Assembly (NCBI GenBank): GCA_965279085.1
Contig: OZ257149.1
Span: forward strand, 4,030,001 to 4,094,000
Length of the DNA stretch: 64,000 nt
Direction of reading: 5' to 3'
From: UBA7672 sp965279085
Lineage (GTDB): Bacteria; Pseudomonadota; Alphaproteobacteria; Caulobacterales; Hyphomonadaceae
Under the pieces are notes generated by a model. The model was not told the DNA's origin. It made no database searches and was given only the letters and a program-made list of their open reading frames with translations. A program made the position numbers and the translations under genes. This document shows positions 1 to 8,075 of the stretch, one piece after another; within the stretch, counting starts at the first letter, position 1, and each line of letters starts with the position of its first letter.

Positions 1-332
1 GCGGCCATCACCTGGCCGGCCTGGCAGTAGCCGCACTGCATCACGTCCACATCCAGCCATGCCTTCTGGACCGCCTGGCCCGTCTTGGTCTGGCCGATGG
101 CCTCGATCGTGGTCACCTGCTTGGCGCCAACCGACGAGACCGGCGTCACGCAGGCGCGGGCGACTTGCCCGTCGATATGCACGGTGCATGCGCCGCACGA
201 GGCGACGCCGCAGCCGAACTTCGTGCCCTTGAGATCGAGCTTGTCCCGAAGAACCCAGAGCAGGGGCATGTTGCCGTCCGCTACATCGACCTTCTCGGTC
301 TTGCCGTTCACAGTGAGAGTGTATGTTGCCAT
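1..332 (-). CDS. 2Fe-2S subunit of a molybdenum hydroxylase (cut by window edge)
   Basis: This is the N-terminal 110 residues of the small iron-sulfur subunit of a xanthine dehydrogenase/isoquinoline 1-oxidoreductase-type enzyme. Such subunits pass electrons from the molybdopterin subunit onward. Cys41, Cys46, Cys49 and Cys61 form the plant-ferredoxin-type cluster site, and Cys100 and Cys103 in CGYCQAGQ begin the second 2Fe-2S domain. The start is the ATG at 332, giving MATYTLTVNG. The gene runs off the left edge, so the rest of the second domain and any molybdopterin-subunit gene downstream are not visible. The substrate cannot be told from this subunit. Family assignment is firm. Confidence 0.93.
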   Translation of the reverse strand, partial: MATYTLTVNGKTEKVDVADGNMPLLWVLRDKLDLKGTKFGCGVASCGACTVHIDGQVARACVTPVSSVGAKQVTTIEAIGQTKTGQAVQKAWLDVDVMQCGYCQAGQVMA

Positions 333-688
333 TTCCGAGCTCCGCGGGCCGCTTCCGGGACTGATCCCGGTTCCTCCGCCCTGTTTCTAACCCGTGACGC
401 ACTATTGCCCTGACGAAGGGACGCACCTTGCGGGAATCCATAACAAGGGAGTTGGCTAACGCCAATGACGGCACAGCGCGTTCTTTCCGGAATCTCCGCC
501 GGGAAGAAACACGCTTGCGCGAGTGACTGCTCACAGGGAGCAGGCCGGGCAAGTTGTTGCGAACGGTTCTCAGAATTGTCCGCGCATCTCGTTATAGTCA
601 GTGGAGAATAACGAAGCAAGCGCCGTGCTTTTGTGTGCTGACGGGATGGGTCTAGGCTGGCGTGCGAATGCATCGTGAGGGGGCAGCC
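333..688. other. Gene-free stretch between divergent genes
   Basis: These 356 bases separate the divergent 2Fe-2S subunit and a small membrane protein. I see no convincing coding frame and no RNA gene. A short dyad, CCGGGA-CTGA-TCCCGG at 355-370, lies just upstream of the 2Fe-2S gene and could be part of its leader. The promoters of both flanking genes should lie here, but I could not pick a convincing -35/-10 pair. Confidence 0.5.
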
Positions 689-997
689 ATGCGCATGCTT
701 ATCCAGGTTGTGAGCCTGTTCTTCATTGTCATCGGTGTTCTGGCAGTGATCGGCCTTGGCTGGCCGGTGATCGAGATGATGGGCGAGTACGGCGTGACAA
801 CGCCGTCGATGACGGCGCTGATTGCCGCTGTGGCGCCCGGCGCAACAGTGATCATCTTCGGCAGCGTCAGTTACATGCTGTGTTCGATCGACATGCGGCT
901 GGAGGAACTGGTGAACCGCCCGCCGCCGAAGGTGACCGCTGCCGCGCCCGGGCAGAGCCAGCCCGCCACGTTCTCGCGGGATCATGACCTGTTCTGA
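689..997 (+). CDS. Small two-helix inner-membrane protein, unknown function
   Basis: A 102-residue protein of unknown role. The start is set by GAGGGG at about 677-682, five to seven bases before the ATG at 689; GTG at 662 and ATG at 668 are in frame but lack such a site. There are two hydrophobic segments, about residues 5-27 and 42-66, and then a polar tail of about 35 residues rich in Pro and Ala. No family is recognised. It is transcribed alone, with a repeat-like stretch after it and convergent tolB beyond. Confidence 0.6.
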   Translation: MRMLIQVVSLFFIVIGVLAVIGLGWPVIEMMGEYGVTTPSMTALIAAVAPGATVIIFGSVSYMLCSIDMRLEELVNRPPPKVTAAAPGQSQPATFSRDHDLF

Positions 998-1051
998 TCC
1001 GAGCAGCATGCGCTGTGTCGGAATCGCCCAGCGGCCTGCTTCGTGTCTTTG

Positions 1052-1110
1052 CGTTTGAATCTTTTTCAAACGAAACACAAAGGCACAAAGGGCCTCACGA
1101 AGGCACAAAG
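1052..1110. repeat. Inverted and direct repeat near the tolB 3' end
   Basis: An inverted repeat CGTTTGAA (1052-1059) / TTCAAACG (1065-1072) is followed by two copies of AAGGCACAAAG (1080-1090 and 1100-1110), 20 bases apart. The stretch sits between the convergent membrane-protein gene and tolB and could act as a terminator or be an interspersed repeat. It is visibly more AT-rich than its surroundings. Confidence 0.6.
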
Positions 1111-1140
1111 AAGCTGGCGCTTGCCTGCGCCGATCTCGCT

Positions 1141-2553
1141 CTAGTCGCGCACCGTGCCCCAGGATGGCTCCCAGGCGTCGCCTGGGGTCGGGATTTCGCG
1201 GAGGCCGCGGCTGGAGAGGTCATAGGTCCACAGTTTCGAGCCGCTGCCGGTTTCACGAGCAAACGCGATGACGCGGCCGTTGGGAGAGAATGAGGGCGAG
1301 GAATCCTTCGCACCGCTCGTGGCCGTTCTTTCCGCCGTCCCGTCGGGCTTCATAAGGCCGATGTATGTAGTCGCTCCCTGTTTGCGCTCGAAGGCGATAG
1401 CGTTGTCAGCAGGCGACCAGACGGGGTTGGCGTACGCGTCGCTGCCCGAGGAGATGCGGCAGGCCTTCGCCGTGCCGCTGGCGCACGCGACGTCGGCGCC
1501 ATCGACGCGCGCGATGTAGAGTTGTGGCGAGCCATCGCGGTTGGACACGAACACGTATTGCGATCCATCCGGCGAGAGCGCGGGCGCGGTGTCGGCGGAA
1601 GGGGAAGCGTTGAGCGTTTTCTCGGTGCGCTTGGCGATGTCGAACAGGACGATCTCGTCATTGCCGCCGATCTTGCGGCTGTAGATGGCCGACTTGCCGT
1701 CAGCCGAGAAGCGGGCGTCGGGATTGGGTTGCGATGCGGTCGCGTGCAGCGGCTCGCGGCGGCCAGTTTCGAGGCTGTAGAGGATGGTGGTCAGCTGGGC
1801 CTGCGACTGCTTGCCGGGGATGGGTGCGTCGGCGGAATAGATGATCGTCTGGCCGGTGGGCGAGAAGCGCGGCTTGCGCAGGTTGGCGAAGCCGGTCTTG
1901 AGCTGTTCGGTCGAGCCGCTATCCTGGTCGACGAAGGCGAGCTGGGTCTTGTTGGAGGCTTCGGCAACGTAGGTAAGGCGGCTGTCGAAGTAGCGGCCGG
2001 CGCCGGTGATCTTCTCGTAGATGTCGTCGGAGACCTTGTGGGCGAGACGGTCCACCAGGTTGCCGGGCATCATGTACTGCTTGCCGATCAGCTGCGTCTT
2101 GCCGGCGACGTCGAAGACGCGGAACTGGACGGACTTCGTGCCGGAGGCGTCGAACACGACCTTGCCGATGACGATGGCCTGTGCGCCGGCGGCATTCCAC
2201 GAATCCCAGACCGGAATGGTCGAGATGTCGGATGTGATGGCGGCGTAGGTGGCGGGTTCGGCTGAGGCGAACAGGCTCGTGCCGTTCAGGTTCTTGCGCA
2301 CGATCCCGGCGACGCGCTTGCCGGCTTCGATCTCTTCCGGCGTCGCGCCCGCGAAATCGGGAACGGCGAAGACGACGGGCTTGAAGTCGGCCTGCTGGAA
2401 GGCGGCTTCGGGATCGATCTTCAGGTCGGAGACAACGGCCGCTGGCGCGCCGGGCGTCGTGACAGGTTCGCCGCCGAGAACGATCTGCGCGGAGGCAGGC
2501 GTCGCGGCGAGCGATGCGAGCAGGGCGAGGCCGCAGAGGCTGGGGAAGCGCAT
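1141..2553 (-). CDS. tolB: Tol-Pal system periplasmic protein TolB
   Basis: A 470-residue periplasmic TolB, part of the Tol-Pal envelope system that couples inner-membrane energy to outer-membrane constriction at division. A signal peptide ends near residue 22 (PASA before QIVLGG). The N-terminal TolB domain spans about 23-165. At least five PD40 propeller repeats follow, recognisable by cores such as FSPTGQTIIYS, LSPDGSQYVFVS and FSPNGRVIAFAR. Length fits the family. tolQ, tolR, tolA and pal are not adjacent, which is unusual because tolB is normally in that operon. The 85 bases separating it from the ABC permease allow either a shared transcript or its own promoter. Confidence 0.93.
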   Translation of the reverse strand: MRFPSLCGLALLASLAATPASAQIVLGGEPVTTPGAPAAVVSDLKIDPEAAFQQADFKPVVFAVPDFAGATPEEIEAGKRVAGIVRKNLNGTSLFASAEPATYAAITSDISTIPVWDSWNAAGAQAIVIGKVVFDASGTKSVQFRVFDVAGKTQLIGKQYMMPGNLVDRLAHKVSDDIYEKITGAGRYFDSRLTYVAEASNKTQLAFVDQDSGSTEQLKTGFANLRKPRFSPTGQTIIYSADAPIPGKQSQAQLTTILYSLETGRREPLHATASQPNPDARFSADGKSAIYSRKIGGNDEIVLFDIAKRTEKTLNASPSADTAPALSPDGSQYVFVSNRDGSPQLYIARVDGADVACASGTAKACRISSGSDAYANPVWSPADNAIAFERKQGATTYIGLMKPDGTAERTATSGAKDSSPSFSPNGRVIAFARETGSGSKLWTYDLSSRGLREIPTPGDAWEPSWGTVRD

Positions 2554-2638
2554 GGGTGTTTCCGTGTCCCGTTTTGCCGAGGAACTAACCCGGCTCCGGC
2601 GCCCGCGCCACCCCGAAAGGCAGGCGTCGCGTCATCGC

Positions 2639-3460
2639 TTATTCGCGCGAAAGGTCTTGCCTCTGGAACAGGTAGATCGCTGCTCCGGTTAGAAGAACCA
2701 GCCACAGGACGAGCGCGGCGGCGCCGGGAAGGGCGAGGTGCGTGCCGAAGGCGTCGGCGTCGCCGAGTGTCGCGAAGCCGGATTGCTGGATGCTGCGGCC
2801 CGCGATGTTGGGAAGGATTACGGTCCACATATCTGGGTTGGCGAAGCCGATGCGGAGCGTTGCGATCTCGCAGGCGAACAGGATCAGCACGGGCGCGACG
2901 ATGGCGGCCATCATCGAACGGGTGATGACGCCGATGATGAGGACGAGCCCGGCTGTCGCCATCAGCTGCAGGAAGTTGGCGGCGAAGATGACGAGGGTGG
3001 CGAGCAGGACGTTGCCTGCTTCGTAGGGAAGCGGCACGGCGTTGGGCGTCAGCGCGGCGTCGTAGAGGCCGACGAACATGCGGGCGACGCCGCACAGCAC
3101 GATGGAGGTTGCGATGGCGAGCGCGAAGACCATGAGCTTGGCGAATATGGCGGCGTGGCGCTCTGTGCGGGGCAGGATCGCACGCCAGGTTTCCCACCGG
3201 TATTCGCCGGCGAACAGGATGGACGCTCCGACGATGGCGAAGAGCTGCGAGATCGAGTTCTGCATCGTGCCGAGGCCCATGATGCCGTAGGAGACCGGAT
3301 CGGCGAACGGGATGACATTACCAGTATAGAAGTGGCCGAAGCTTTCGTCGGCGAGGCCGATGAGAAGCGTCAGCGTCGGCATGAACAGGAAGGCCCAGTA
3401 GGCGGTCCACCGGTTCCTGACGAGCTTGAACAGTTCGGCGCGGAAGGCTTGCAGGATCAT
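2639..3460 (-). CDS. ABC-2 type transporter permease
   Basis: A 273-residue membrane subunit of an ABC transporter with about six hydrophobic helices. The stretch FAGEYRWETWRAILPRTERH after the second helix is typical of ABC-2 permeases paired with drug or lipid exporter ATPases. Its ATG overlaps the TGA of the ATPase gene by 4 nt (3457-3460), so the two are almost certainly translated together and form one exporter. The substrate is unknown. It is the last member of the overlapping run that starts at the serine hydrolase. Confidence 0.85.
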   Translation of the reverse strand: MILQAFRAELFKLVRNRWTAYWAFLFMPTLTLLIGLADESFGHFYTGNVIPFADPVSYGIMGLGTMQNSISQLFAIVGASILFAGEYRWETWRAILPRTERHAAIFAKLMVFALAIATSIVLCGVARMFVGLYDAALTPNAVPLPYEAGNVLLATLVIFAANFLQLMATAGLVLIIGVITRSMMAAIVAPVLILFACEIATLRIGFANPDMWTVILPNIAGRSIQQSGFATLGDADAFGTHLALPGAAALVLWLVLLTGAAIYLFQRQDLSRE

Positions 3461-4356
3461 GGCGCGTTCCCCGTTGTGGAGAGGAACACGTCTTCGAGGC
3501 TCTGCGTCATCCAGCGGGCTTCGAAGATGTCGATGCCGGCGGAGCTGAGTTCGCGGATGAGGGCGGGCGCGGCGTCGCGTGGGATGTCGGCAATGATACC
3601 GCCGGCATGGGCGCGGCCGCGCGTGCCGAGGATGGCGAGGGCTTTCTCGATGGGGGACCCCGAGATCAGGAGGCCGCCGCGACCGGCGACGAGGTCGGCG
3701 ACCGTGCCTTCGGCGATCAGATTGCCGTGGTTGAGGATGGCGACGCGGTCGCAGACCTTCTGCACTTCATCGAGCAGGTGGCTCGACAGGATGATGGTGA
3801 CGCCGTCCTTGTCGACGAGGTCGCGGACCAGCGTGCGCATTTCCTGGATGCCGGCGGGGTCGAGGCCGTTGGTGGGTTCGTCGAGGATCAGGAGTTCGGG
3901 GCGCGTGAGAAGGGCTGCGGCGAGCGCGAGGCGCTGGCGCATGCCCATCGAATAGGTGCGGGCCTTGCGGTGGGCGGCGTCGGTGAGGCCGACGCGTTCG
4001 AGCACGGTGTCCTCGCGGCCCGGCTCGCTGAAGCCGGACATGCGGGCGGCCATGCCAAGCATGTCGCGGGCGGTGAGGAAGGGATAGAGCGACGGCGCCT
4101 CGATCATCGCGCCGATGCGGCGGAGGACTTTGACGTCGACATTGGCCTCGCCGAGCAGGCGGAAGTTTCCCCGGCTCGGCTTCACGAGGCCGAGCACCAT
4201 CCGCAGCAACGTGGACTTGCCCGCGCCGTTGGGTCCGAGGATGCCGTAGACGACGCCCTTCGGGATCGAGAGATCGAGCGCGTGCAGCGCCGTGACCGCG
4301 CGCGCCTCCCGGCCGTAGGTCTTGCCGAGACCGGAGGTTTCGAGGGCCGTTGTCAT
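3457..4356 (-). CDS. ABC transporter ATP-binding protein
   Basis: A 299-residue ATPase of the ABC-2 exporter class. Walker A is GPNGAGKS (41-48), the signature is SMGMRQRL (136-143), Walker B is LLILDE (155-160) and the switch histidine is His193 in SSHLLDE. I place the start at the ATG at 4356, which overlaps the stop of the DUF4336 gene by 4 nt (ATGA), matching the other junctions of this run. An upstream in-frame GTG at 4368 would add four residues and has no better ribosome site. The C-terminal 70 residues form the usual accessory region. It pairs with the permease that follows. Confidence 0.92.
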   Translation of the reverse strand: MTTALETSGLGKTYGREARAVTALHALDLSIPKGVVYGILGPNGAGKSTLLRMVLGLVKPSRGNFRLLGEANVDVKVLRRIGAMIEAPSLYPFLTARDMLGMAARMSGFSEPGREDTVLERVGLTDAAHRKARTYSMGMRQRLALAAALLTRPELLILDEPTNGLDPAGIQEMRTLVRDLVDKDGVTIILSSHLLDEVQKVCDRVAILNHGNLIAEGTVADLVAGRGGLLISGSPIEKALAILGTRGRAHAGGIIADIPRDAAPALIRELSSAGIDIFEARWMTQSLEDVFLSTTGNAP

Positions 4357-5054
4357 GGCTTCAGCCACGCGAACGCGCGTGTCAGGAATGCGGCGCCATT
4401 GCTGGTGACAGGCGTTCCGTGCGCCATCAGCACTTTTTCAGTGGGCCAGGCGAGGATGCGCTGGAGTGCAGCGCGGGCGGCGCGCTTATCCGAGAACGCG
4501 GTGCGGAATTTTCTGGGGACCTGTGGTTCAGGGCCGGTCATGAGATCGAGCTTTGCGACGATGGCGCGCCAGCCCTTGAACCAGCCCGTCGGGAATTGCT
4601 GGATCAGGTCGGTGAATACCGCCGTGCGGCTGGGCCGGTGGAAGAAGACGACTTCCGTCGTGATACGATTGCCGCGCACGACGACCTGATCAATATCGGC
4701 CGCCCAGTCGGCGGCGGGCTCGTCGCCGAGGTCGGCGTCGAAGGTGATGTCCTTCCGGACACTCCTGAGGCCGGGCGCTGCATGGACGGCTGCGCCGGGA
4801 TAGGCGCGCTTCCAGTCGGCAAGGAAAGTATGGTGCAGCGAGTTCGGCGCGATGATGTGGCGAACGGCGCCGAGGGCATCCACGCCTGCCCGCACGTCAT
4901 CCGTCAGCGCCGTGGGCGACCAGACGAACAGGCTTCCACTGGATAGCCGGATGATGGCCATGCGTGTGGGAAAATGGAAGCCGAGCGCGCCAGTGACTTC
5001 GGGACCGTTCGCCGTCCAGATGCCGTCACCGAAGGGAGCGAGCACGGCGGTCAT
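4353..5054 (-). CDS. DUF4336 protein with a metallo-hydrolase-like fold
   Basis: A 233-residue protein of the DUF4336 family, which resembles metallo-beta-lactamase-fold enzymes but has no established substrate. Visible landmarks are APNSLHHTF near residue 70, FTDLIQQFP in the second half and AHGTPV near the C-terminus. No signal peptide is seen, so it is probably cytoplasmic. Its ATG overlaps the stop of the serine hydrolase by 4 nt, and its stop overlaps the ABC ATPase start, so it sits in the middle of a tightly coupled run. Family assignment is from overall pattern and is moderately sure. Confidence 0.75.
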   Translation of the reverse strand: MTAVLAPFGDGIWTANGPEVTGALGFHFPTRMAIIRLSSGSLFVWSPTALTDDVRAGVDALGAVRHIIAPNSLHHTFLADWKRAYPGAAVHAAPGLRSVRKDITFDADLGDEPAADWAADIDQVVVRGNRITTEVVFFHRPSRTAVFTDLIQQFPTGWFKGWRAIVAKLDLMTGPEPQVPRKFRTAFSDKRAARAALQRILAWPTEKVLMAHGTPVTSNGAAFLTRAFAWLKP

Positions 5055-6736
5055 TTGACCTTGTCGAACCGGACGTGGCGCAGGCGGCCGCCCATGATGG
5101 AGATATCGAGCGCCTCGACGCGGCCGGACTTGTTACGCAGGATTTTCACAACGCCGCCGAACAATGCGGGGGCGCTGAAATGGTCCCGGTCCATCGTGAT
5201 GAGCGGAACGGGATCGCGGTGCAGGTTGGTGAGCCGCAGCTGTCCGTCCCTCACCTCAAGTCCGTAGGTCTCATCGACGTCCTGGCTATGATAGTTGCCG
5301 GCGAGCGCCTGCAGTTCGGCGGCTGTCGGCTGCACGACTTCGAGGCGGCGCAGGGTTTCGACCGAGCCGTCGCCGCGATCGCGCAACATGCCGCGTCCGT
5401 CTGGCGTGGGCTTCATCCAGGCGGCAGGGTTGCCGAAGTAGAAGCCGCCGTCCTCGCGGAAGCTGGCGGTGGTCCCTCCCAGCGTAAGTTTCCCATCCGC
5501 GCTCAGGATTTCGAATGCCGATCCGTAGTCCGGCGCGTACCGCCCGGCCAGGCGTTGCGCCACGTCGGCTGCTGGCGCCGCGACGGGCGTCGTCGCGGGC
5601 GGTGGCGTGGCGGGGATGTCGAAGAATGCGGCGCCGAGCTGCTGTGTCAGCGCTGAAGGATTGCCCGAGTTGTTGAGGGTCACAACAATCGTGGCGTCGT
5701 CGTCCGGCAGGGCGATGACGAAGGCGCGGAAGCCGGCATCGGAGCCGCCATGCGAGATGGTGCGGTGGCCGGCGATGTCGCCCACCTGAATGCCCGAGGC
5801 GTAGGGAAGCTTGGTGCCGTCGTTGAGAAGCGCTGGCTGCAGCATGGCGGCGACGGCGGCGGCGTTGAGCTTCACGGGCTTGTTCAGCTCCTGCATCCAC
5901 GCGGAGAGATCGTGCGCGGTGGAGTGCAGGCTGGTCGCGCCCCAGGTCGAATAGTTGAGGCGGGCGATGCGCGGCGACGCCTGGTTGGTGTAGCTGACCG
6001 CGCGGCCGGGAATGATCTCCGTGATGTCGTCGAGCACGAACGTGTTGGTCATGCCGAGTAGCTTCGCGACGCGCTCGTCGAGGAAAGCGCGGAAGCTCAT
6101 GCCCGACACTTTCTCGATGACGGCGGCGGCGACCGTGAAGCCGCCATTCGAGTATTCGTAGGCTGTGCCCGGCTCGAAATTCAGCGCACGCTGGCGGCTG
6201 AGCAGGGCGAGGGCCGTGCGCTGCCTCAGCACGTCGGAGAACTCGTTGCCCGACAGGATGAACAGGCCCCACTGGTCGCGAACGCCGCTGGTGTGGTTCA
6301 GCAGCTGGCGTGTTGTGACGGGCTTCGCATAGGCCGGCATTTCTGGGAGCCAGGTGCGGATGTCGGCGTCGAGATCGAGCTTGCCTTCCTGAGCCAGTAA
6401 ATGCGCGGCGTAGGCGACGAACTGCTTTGTGACGCTGGCGACGTGGAAGCGCGTTTTGGCGTTGATCGGGACGGCGTTGTCCATGTCGGCGATGCCGACA
6501 TAGCGCTCGTAAAGCACCTTGCCGTGCTGCGTGACCATCACGCCGCCGCCTGGCTTGTCGGCTGCGAAGTTCGCGAAAACTGCGTCGGCGCGCTCGATGC
6601 GCGGATCGACCGGTGGCGGCGGAGTGGCAATCGCTTCGAGCGCGGGTGGCGCAGGCTGTGGCGGAGGCTCGGTAGAGGCGCAGCCAGCGAGGAGGGCCGC
6701 GCCGATCAAAGCTGTCAGGCGGAAGGCATGCAGCAT
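5051..6736 (-). CDS. Beta-lactamase-family serine hydrolase, lipoprotein
   Basis: A 561-residue exported serine hydrolase of the class C beta-lactamase/penicillin-binding-protein-like superfamily. A lipobox LLAGC with Cys19 implies membrane anchoring. The nucleophile motif is SVTK (Ser101-Lys104), the second is YSN (195-197) and the third is HGG (329-331), in the expected order. About 180 residues after the catalytic domain form an extra region, as in many uncharacterised family members. It heads a run in which DUF4336 and the ABC genes follow with 4-nt overlaps. The enoyl-CoA hydratase lies 30 bases upstream and may share the transcript. The substrate is unknown; antibiotic resistance should not be inferred. 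Confidence 0.88.
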   Translation of the reverse strand: MLHAFRLTALIGAALLAGCASTEPPPQPAPPALEAIATPPPPVDPRIERADAVFANFAADKPGGGVMVTQHGKVLYERYVGIADMDNAVPINAKTRFHVASVTKQFVAYAAHLLAQEGKLDLDADIRTWLPEMPAYAKPVTTRQLLNHTSGVRDQWGLFILSGNEFSDVLRQRTALALLSRQRALNFEPGTAYEYSNGGFTVAAAVIEKVSGMSFRAFLDERVAKLLGMTNTFVLDDITEIIPGRAVSYTNQASPRIARLNYSTWGATSLHSTAHDLSAWMQELNKPVKLNAAAVAAMLQPALLNDGTKLPYASGIQVGDIAGHRTISHGGSDAGFRAFVIALPDDDATIVVTLNNSGNPSALTQQLGAAFFDIPATPPPATTPVAAPAADVAQRLAGRYAPDYGSAFEILSADGKLTLGGTTASFREDGGFYFGNPAAWMKPTPDGRGMLRDRGDGSVETLRRLEVVQPTAAELQALAGNYHSQDVDETYGLEVRDGQLRLTNLHRDPVPLITMDRDHFSAPALFGGVVKILRNKSGRVEALDISIMGGRLRHVRFDKVK

Positions 6737-6766
6737 CGATGTCCCCCTTGGTTTGTCTGTGCGGAC

Positions 6767-7564
6767 TTACCGCCCCTTGAACACCGGCGCACGTTTCTCG
6801 ACGAAGGCCTTGGCGGCTTCGGCGTGGTCTGCGGTCTGGGCGCTACGCGAGTGGTTGAGGGCTTCGGTGTCGAACGAGAGGAGCATGTCGCCCTTCTCCG
6901 CCGTGTTGAGGTTCTTCTTCATCAGGCCCTGCGTGATGCGGGCGCCGCTGGCGAAGCGTTTGGCGAGGGCCATGGTTTCGGCTTCGAGTTCCTTCGGATC
7001 GACGGCGCGGTTCACGACGCCGAGGCGCTCGGCCTCTTCGGCGAGGATCACGTCGGATAGCAGGTAAAGTTCCTTCGCTTTCGCGGAGCCGACCAGCTGG
7101 GTGAGGAAGTAAGTGCCGCCGAAGTCGCCTGAGAGGCCGACCTTGGCGAAGGCGGTGGTGATCTTCGCGCCGCGCGCGGCGATCCGGAAGTCGCAGGCGA
7201 GCGCGATTGAGAGGCCGGCGCCGGCCGCTGCGCCCGGGATCGAGGCGATGGTGATCTTCGGCATGTCGTGCAGCCAGCGCGAGACTTCCATGCTCTGGCG
7301 CAGGGCGTGGGCGGCTTCTTCGGCGGAGCGGCCGTGGTTTGCGCCGCCTTCGTTGGCGGCAAAGCCCTTCACATCGCCGCCGGCGCAGAAGGCATTGCCG
7401 GCGCCGGTAATGACAACAGCGCCGATCGAAGAGTCAGCGGCGAGACGCGGGAGCGCTTCGTTGAGGGCTGCGAGCATCGGCTGCGAGAGGGCGTTGCGCG
7501 CCTCGGGGCGGTTCATCGTGAGGATGGCGACGCCGTCCTGTTTCGTCTCCAGAAGGTCGGCCAT
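6767..7564 (-). CDS. Enoyl-CoA hydratase/isomerase family protein
   Basis: A 265-residue crotonase-fold protein acting on acyl-CoA esters, probably in fatty-acid or branched-chain acid breakdown. The oxyanion-hole stretch GNAFCAGGDVKGF and the GAAAGAGLSIALACDF stretch are both present. Around the usual second acid the sequence reads KVGLSGDFGGT, with Asp where classical hydratases have Glu, a pattern also seen in isomerase-type members such as PaaG relatives. Hydratase or isomerase activity is therefore open. The C-terminal VFKGR is typical. It lies directly upstream of the serine hydrolase lipoprotein. Confidence 0.88.
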   Translation of the reverse strand: MADLLETKQDGVAILTMNRPEARNALSQPMLAALNEALPRLAADSSIGAVVITGAGNAFCAGGDVKGFAANEGGANHGRSAEEAAHALRQSMEVSRWLHDMPKITIASIPGAAAGAGLSIALACDFRIAARGAKITTAFAKVGLSGDFGGTYFLTQLVGSAKAKELYLLSDVILAEEAERLGVVNRAVDPKELEAETMALAKRFASGARITQGLMKKNLNTAEKGDMLLSFDTEALNHSRSAQTADHAEAAKAFVEKRAPVFKGR

Positions 7565-7665
7565 ATGCGTCTCCCTTGTATCTTTTGTTCAGGGATAGGA
7601 CTGCGCTGGCGACGGCGCAACATGCCCTCGCGGAACAGCATTGTCCGAAAACGACGGTCCGCCGC

Positions 7666-7914
7666 CTACTTCGCCATGCTCGGCTGTTCGGCGCGCTGAT
7701 GCTCGACAGGCGAGTGTGTGCCGAGCGTGATGTCGGCCGAGCCGCAGACCGGGCAGACGAGTTCCGGCTCGATGTCAGCGATGGGAGCATGCACGCCGAG
7801 GCGGAGGGCGAAGCTGACGGGATCGAGCGGCGTCTTGGCGTTGCAGTCGAAGCAACGGACCAGCAGCAACCGATCCTGATCCAGCAAGTCGCGCAGTCTC
7901 ATGACTCTCACCAC
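7666..7914 (-). CDS. Small zinc-ribbon-like protein
   Basis: An 82-residue protein with two CxxC pairs, Cys21/Cys24 (CFDC) and Cys54/Cys57 (CPVC), spaced as in a zinc ribbon. Nothing else is recognised. An in-frame ATG at residue 5 is an alternative start. It lies 101 bases upstream of the enoyl-CoA hydratase on the same strand. A structural or nucleic-acid-binding role is possible, but function is unknown. Confidence 0.55.
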   Translation of the reverse strand: MVRVMRLRDLLDQDRLLLVRCFDCNAKTPLDPVSFALRLGVHAPIADIEPELVCPVCGSADITLGTHSPVEHQRAEQPSMAK

Positions 7915-7996
7915 CCAACCGCCGGGCTTTTGCCCTGTGGATCAATTGTAGCCCGGCTGGGTATGCAAGGCGAATCGGAAATGCCGTGCTGGTGGA

Positions 7997-8010
7997 ATGC
8001 AAAATTGCAT
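7997..8010. promoter_or_regulatory. Palindrome upstream of the zinc-ribbon gene
   Basis: ATGCAA-AA-TTGCAT is a perfect 6-bp inverted repeat with a 2-bp spacer, in a comparatively AT-rich gap of about 160 bases between two minus-strand genes. It lies about 85 bases upstream of the zinc-ribbon gene start. It could be an operator; no cognate regulator is obvious. Confidence 0.35.
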
Positions 8011-8057
8011 GAGCGATTTCATTGCGGTGACGCACACGAATGAAGCGCTAGCGGAGC

Positions 8058-8066
8058 TGTGGATAA
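8058..8066 (-). promoter_or_regulatory. Consensus DnaA box
   Basis: The complement of 8058-8066 reads TTATCCACA, a perfect match to the DnaA box. A one-mismatch relative, TGTGGATCA, lies about 125 bases away in the same gap. A single strict box is not enough to call an origin, but it could allow DnaA-dependent regulation. Confidence 0.4.
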
Positions 8067-8075
8067 GTGTGGCGT

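Noticed and set aside
1522..2265. Plus-strand frame opposite tolB, 247 codons
   Set aside because: Antisense to a clear tolB; its product is low-complexity Gly/Val/Arg without motifs or ribosome site.
2738..3955. Plus-strand frame opposite the ABC genes, 405 codons
   Set aside because: A shadow of the ABC genes with skewed composition and no recognisable domain.
7915..8075. Replication origin
   Set aside because: Only one strict DnaA box, no clear unwinding element and no origin-linked genes.
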